From the NCBI GenBank assembly GCA_000611775.1, contig KK106982.1, positions 1-64,000 on the forward strand: a stretch of 64,000 nt of DNA. Direction: 5' to 3'. Made by a program: the position numbers and the translations under genes. The notes beneath the pieces were generated by a model, which was given only the letters and a program-made list of their open reading frames with translations, ran no database searches and was not told the origin of the DNA. Shown in pieces: positions 59,372-64,000 of this stretch (positions are counted from its first letter, which is position 1; every line of letters begins with the position of its first letter). The stretch comes from Umbilicaria muhlenbergii. Its lineage: Eukaryota; Ascomycota; Lecanoromycetes; Umbilicariales; Umbilicariaceae.

Positions 59372-62300
59372 TGTCTTATTTTAATTCATAATAAATTTAA
59401 AATCTCCTGACAGAAATCATCTGCTTTCACATAATAAGTAATTAACTCATTTAATGATTCATTCAGAACATTATTTAAATCATTATTTAACTTATTCAGA
59501 GCCTGTTCAGTTGATTTTAAAAGCTGAAGAGCTTTTTTCTTTTGTTCAATGATGATGCATGAGTTTAAACAGCAGCTCAGTAGCATGATTTAAAATTAAT
59601 ATCATAATCACTCATCATTCTTGTTCTTCTTTAGTTGATCACTTGAGTGTTTAATGAGTGCATTTACCTTTTTATTTTCCTTGCCTGTTCAGTAGGTGAT
59701 CACAAAGTTTAATTATAAGAGAAATTCAGCTCATCTGACTTGTCTGTGAGTTAATTTCTTGATTATTATAAAGTACTTTAGGGCTTTATAATTTGTTAAG
59801 ATTTAAATTAAATCCTCTGTTCTGATTAATTCAGCACATTATTCTTTTAAGCTTTAAATGATAGTCAACAATTCCTTGTCATAAATTTTGTAATTACATT
59901 CAGCTGATGTGAGTTTCTTAAAGAAAAATGTCATTGAATGCATTAATTTTTAATCATCTTTCTGAGATAGTACTCCTGCAGATATCAGGTCAGATGAATT
60001 ATATTTAAGATAATATATTCAGATTCAATCAAAGTGTTGTAATATTAACATGTTAATCAATCAGTTTTTTAGTTCACTAAAGGCTTAAAGACATTGTTCA
60101 GTTTACATATTAAAGAATATGTTCTTGCCTGTTAATCTGATTAAAGGCTTTGTGATTTTGAAATATCTCTTTATGAATTGTCAGTAAAAGTTACAAAACT
60201 TTAAGAATGCCTGCAGCTGTTTTAAATTAATGAGCACTTCTTAAGTCTTTATAATTATGATCTTTTCAGGATTTACTTGAATGTCATGACATCTTATGAT
60301 CAGTTTTAAGTATTGAGTTTCAATCTTGTGAAATTCACACTTCTTGATTTTCACCTGTAAATTTGCCTTTCTCAGTTGTTTGAGAATAATTTAAACATGA
60401 GTTCAGTGTTTTAACAAGAATTCTGAATAAATCAAGATGTCATTCAAATATGCTGTACAGCATGTGTTCAGTAGATTGAATAATACATCATTAATAAAGT
60501 ACTGAAATGTGACTGATCTGTTAATGAGTCTGAAAGGCAAGACTTTATATTTATAAAAGTCATGTCTTGTTTGAAAGATGATCAGATCTTCAGATTCAGA
60601 ATTCATTCATATGTGATGAAATGCCTGTTGTATATCAATCTTGATGAAGTATTTTGTTTTTAAAATCTGAGTCAGAGTTTCCTTAATCAAAGATAATGAG
60701 TATTAATCTTTCTTCATAATTGAATTCAGCTTTCAGTAGTTGATGCACAGTCATAAAGACTCATCTTTTTTTTGTATGAACAGAATCAGTGAGACTACTG
60801 ATGATTGATTAACTTCAATGAAACTTTTTTGCAAGTTGTCTTTTATGTAGTTCTTCATCACTACCAGTTCCTCATGTGACATATTATAAAGAGGTGTGTA
60901 TTTAAGCTTTTACTCATCTTTTAAAATGATCTTGTGATCATAAGGTTGATGTGAAGAGAGTTCATTTACAGTCTTTTTAAAAAAGACATCAAACAGATCA
61001 TGATATTCAGAAGAAAAAATCATCTTAATATTTAATTTATTTAACTTTAATTCAAAGTTCAATGCTTCCTCAATTTATTGAATAAAGATAATAAAGATTT
61101 CATTGCTTTTCTTTATATTCAATGTGAATGATGTTGCACTGATCATCTTGATATTAACTGCATGTGAGAGGTTATTACCCTTTAATGCAGAGACTGATTC
61201 AGAATTTACTTTTGCAATGAATTTCTTCAAGATCTGATAAGTTTTCAGCAGTTCAGATTCAATCATTTGATTCATTCATTCATTCAATGTTCAGTTCTTC
61301 AGTTTTGTTCATTCATTTGATGTTCAGTTCTTCAGTGTCATTTGTTCATTCAGTTTGATTCATTCATTCAGTTTGTTCAATTTTCAGTTTGTTTCATTTA
61401 GTGAGAAAACCACTACCTGATTCACAGGGTTGATTAAAATTCAGGTGTGATTCATTCATGAAAGTTTTAATATAATGTTGAGATCTTTCATGTTTACAAT
61501 CATCATGAGAGTAAATCACTGAGAATGATCACAGACCTTTATAATTGAATAAATCATGTGTATAACTCATCTCACTGTCTTTTTCTGAAAATTGTGTAGA
61601 GTTCAGAGCTTTGGCAATGACACTGTTTTAATTTCAGATCATTCAATCAGAGTTTTTGTCAAATTAGCATTAATGAATACATATTTGATTGACTCAGTAT
61701 CAAGTAGAGCTTTGACTTGTAGCTTGATCTTATTCAGAGTGAGCTTATAATTCACTTTGAACAGTGTTCAAGTGAACAGCATGTCTTCACTGATCATTAA
61801 TGCTGATATCACAAGGGGATTATCATCAATTCTTATCATGACTTTGATAAAAGAACACCTTTTCCTGAATTTAAATTAAAATCAAAATCAAAATTGATTT
61901 ATTATATACATTTTAATGTTGAAGTCTCTTTCTTTTTGTCCTTGTTTAAATAATTTAAAGTGAGGTGTCTCTGTTCATTGTATTTAAAATAATATTCTTT
62001 CTTCATCTGTTGTTTTTTGATGATGTCTGAGTGTGATGTTCAGTTCAATGTTCAGGGAGCTGATTCAGTGACTGTTTAAGTAGTTAATTTTAAAGTCTCA
62101 AAAGAACATTCAGTCCTTGTATGAGTTTAACTTGTGACAGGAGGTGTTTAATTTAATTAAAGTTTAATGATCTTCTTTACATCAAGCAGTCATAAGGTCT
62201 GATTGATTCACTGATAATGTTTAATGAATTCATAAAGGTCTTCAGGTCTGTCATCATTAATGTTTAATTATCATTGAATGATGCTGTTCACCTTGTTCAG

Positions 62301-63428
62301 AAGTTCTCCTATTCAGTATGAATTAAAAAACTCATTCAGTTCAGTAACATATCACTGAAAATTAACTCAGAAGGATGAGAAGTCTTTGAATTTTTAATAA
62401 AGTTTATAAAATTCATCAATGACAGTACATTTTTAATCTGAGTTTTTATAAATTCTGATCAGATGTTTTAACAATTCAGTAACATTTAAATAAGCTGTTC
62501 AAGATGTCAGATTCATTCAAGATCTTATGTATTTAACAGAGTCACTTTTAACTTTTATCTTCATGTATGTTATTTTCATCTGCTTGATGAAGTATTATTT
62601 GTTTATTGTTAACAGGTAATTCTTAATCTTTGTTACTCATTTATTATATTTTAAACAGTCATTGAAGAATATTAATGAATCAGAGAGTTTTGATAATCTA
62701 GATGATTCTTCAACTGTGAGTTGAGGAGAATTAAGTCAAGAGGTGCTCATGATTATGATTTTTTGTTCAAGGTATGTTATCTGTTACAACATGATCAATT
62801 GACACTGACAGATATTGAACTACCTGATGTTAAACTAAATTGAGACTAGTGTGTCTTGACACCTTGACATTTATGTCATGACTGCACTCACAAGACTGCT
62901 TCCTTCTTTGTACTTTTTTAAGTTCAAATAACTCACCTCTTGCAACAATTCTAGGCCTGCTTATGAAGTGAAATAGTTAACTGTAACATTATCACATCAG
63001 CTTGTTCAATAACTTTTTTCTTTAATATCTTGTTCTTATCCTTCAATCTTTCATAGTCTGCTTGTAGTTCATCATGAGCCTTTATAATGATGTCAATTTC
63101 ATTCAAAGACTGCTCATGATCAGTGATCAGTTGTCAGAGAGTAATCATTACTTCAGAGAAATGTTCTTATAAAAGATCAATCAAGATCTCTGCAGTTGAG
63201 GTGATTAAAATCTGATTGATCAGGTTTTCATTCAAAGTGAATTGTTCATTATTCACAGAAGTCAACAAAGACTCTTTAATTCATGAATAAATTACATTAT
63301 CAGTTTCTTTAATCATCATGATTAATTTTTGATTTTAATTCTGATTCTGATTCTGATTCAGTTTCAATCTGATTCAGAATTCATTCAGGATGCCTTGCAG
63401 CGGAAAAGAAAAAATGAGATTAAAATAA
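59372..63428 (-). pseudogene. L2 gag, protease, RT, RNase H and start of integrase
   Basis: From high to low coordinates: gag (about 63400-62000) with a knuckle whose cysteines have become Tyr (YFKYNEQRHLTLNY near 61960), a protease region (61600-61900), RT with LPFRLINRSVTFQ and [11 protein letters not shown] at 60403-60606 (one Asp lost), RNase H (59640-60200) and the integrase N-terminus (DDFCQEILNLL near 59390). It is interrupted by stops throughout. Confidence 0.75.
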
Positions 63429-63698
63429 TGTCAAGATTATGCAAATTATGAGTTAATGCATGTGTTTTAACAGCTGACCTTTAACTACAGAAGAGAATTT
63501 TAATCTAAAGAGTGAAAAAAAGAAAAAGCATCAAGATTAAAGTCTTTATGTGTATGTTAAACTCATTAATCTAATCATTGTTTATTCATTTAATCATTCA
63601 GTTCAGTTCAACATTCAGATTATTATTCAGTTTAATGTTCAAATCATTCAGTTTGATGTTCAGATTATTCAGTTCAACATTTAAGTGTAAATTTAACA
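63429..63698 (-). repeat. 5' LTR of L2
   Basis: 270 bp, pairing with 47817-48086. It shows more C-to-T and G-to-A changes than its partner. Confidence 0.85.
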
Positions 63699-64000
63699 TA
63701 CTCAATTAATATTCTCTTTCATGTATGATTTAAATCTGACTTTATTCTCTTTTCTTTTGATATGTGTACATATGAAACACTACTGAAGATTTGTATATGA
63801 TTAAAGTTTAAAATGAGTTCAGTTCAGCCTTCTTTTGAAGTCACTTTTCATGCATTCATGTCACAGGTTAGTGGCAATCTGAGACTCACATAAAGCATGC
63901 ACTCTACAAGCGGCTTGACAGTGTTAATGAGTCACATGAAAACTCTGCACTGCTTAATCTCACCTTCATTCCTTAGTTATTAATTTTATATAGTTAGGAT
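63699..64000. other. AT-rich flank, nothing recognised
   Basis: Low-GC DNA to the window end without coding features or an identifiable repeat partner within the window. Confidence 0.5.

Larger units (their letters stand above)
47817..63698 (-). mobile_element. Outer Ty3/Gypsy chromovirus L2 with two nested insertions
   Basis: The 270-bp LTRs at 47817-48086 and 63429-63698 are near-identical and same-oriented (TGTC...GACA or RIP-altered TAACA). Between them, on the minus strand, are gag (63400-61900), protease, RT (about 60400-60700), RNase H and integrase (interrupted at 59367/52827) and a chromodomain next to the 3' LTR. Sequence 52828-59366 (L1) and 48444-51674 (gag-protease element) are later insertions with their own target duplications. 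The bases flanking L2 (ATTTA at left, TACTC at right) do not match, so no target duplication is seen. Confidence 0.85.

Noticed and set aside
1-64000. A changed nuclear genetic code (UGA = Trp) for the whole organism
   Set aside because: Conserved island genes read fully with TGG for Trp, and the LITAF-like gene ends in TGA directly after its conserved domain. The question is kept only for the gag-protease element.
1-64000. tRNA, rRNA or other structured RNA genes
   Set aside because: I looked for tRNA arms and rRNA-like blocks by eye and saw none that could be supported; a covariance-model search would be decisive.

Overview
This window looks like a chromosomal segment of a filamentous ascomycete (Pezizomycotina). 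The evidence is short introns (about 50-200 bp) with CTAAC/CTGAC-type branch sites, fungal gene families (PPG1-type phosphatase with a Ser/Thr-rich insert, LITAF-like zinc protein, BTB and F-box/LRR proteins, a 6-methylsalicylate-decarboxylase-like amidohydrolase) and fungal mobile elements (Ty3/Gypsy chromoviruses, a Helitron, Fot1/pogo and Tc1 relics). The species cannot be read from the sequence.

Layout. 1-3399: 3' end of a decayed chromovirus (family L1). About 3400-18300: a GC-balanced gene island with a BTB gene, an amidohydrolase, an F-box/LRR gene, a Ser/Thr-rich membrane protein, a PPG1 phosphatase, a small membrane protein and a LITAF-like protein. About 18500-28965: a Helitron relic split by chromovirus A (19848-28644, minus strand, target duplication CTGAA). 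About 28966-30624: a small GC-richer island with a minisatellite. 30625-32742: a decayed deaminase-like reading frame. 32743-35846: further relics. 35847-44622: chromovirus B, same family as A (plus strand, target duplication GTTAA). 44623-47816: very AT-rich, with a Tc1/mariner-like relic. 47817-63698: an outer chromovirus L2 (minus strand) carrying two nested insertions: a 3.2-kb gag-protease-only LTR element (48444-51674, target duplication GTGTA) and a full-length L1 element (52828-59366, target duplication TTGAA).

The mobile elements are mutated in a way unlike textbook RIP. CpG is changed to TpG/CpA and TGG/CCA to TGA/TCA, while CpA is largely kept, so most pol stops are TGA at tryptophan or arginine positions. 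Host genes in the island are intact, use TGG for Trp, and at least one conserved gene (LITAF-like) ends in TGA.

Main points for a second look: (1) the gag-protease element has 8 in-frame TGA codons, at likely Trp positions, and no other internal stop, although TGG is not depleted out of frame; (2) two distinct chromovirus families each carry an antisense gene with a fungal Zn2Cys6-type cysteine pattern downstream of pol; (3) copy A has lost reverse transcriptase and carries a two-level tandem array in its place; (4) a roughly 700-codon deaminase-like frame is interrupted almost only by TGA. All observations were made by eye; no alignment or database search was run.
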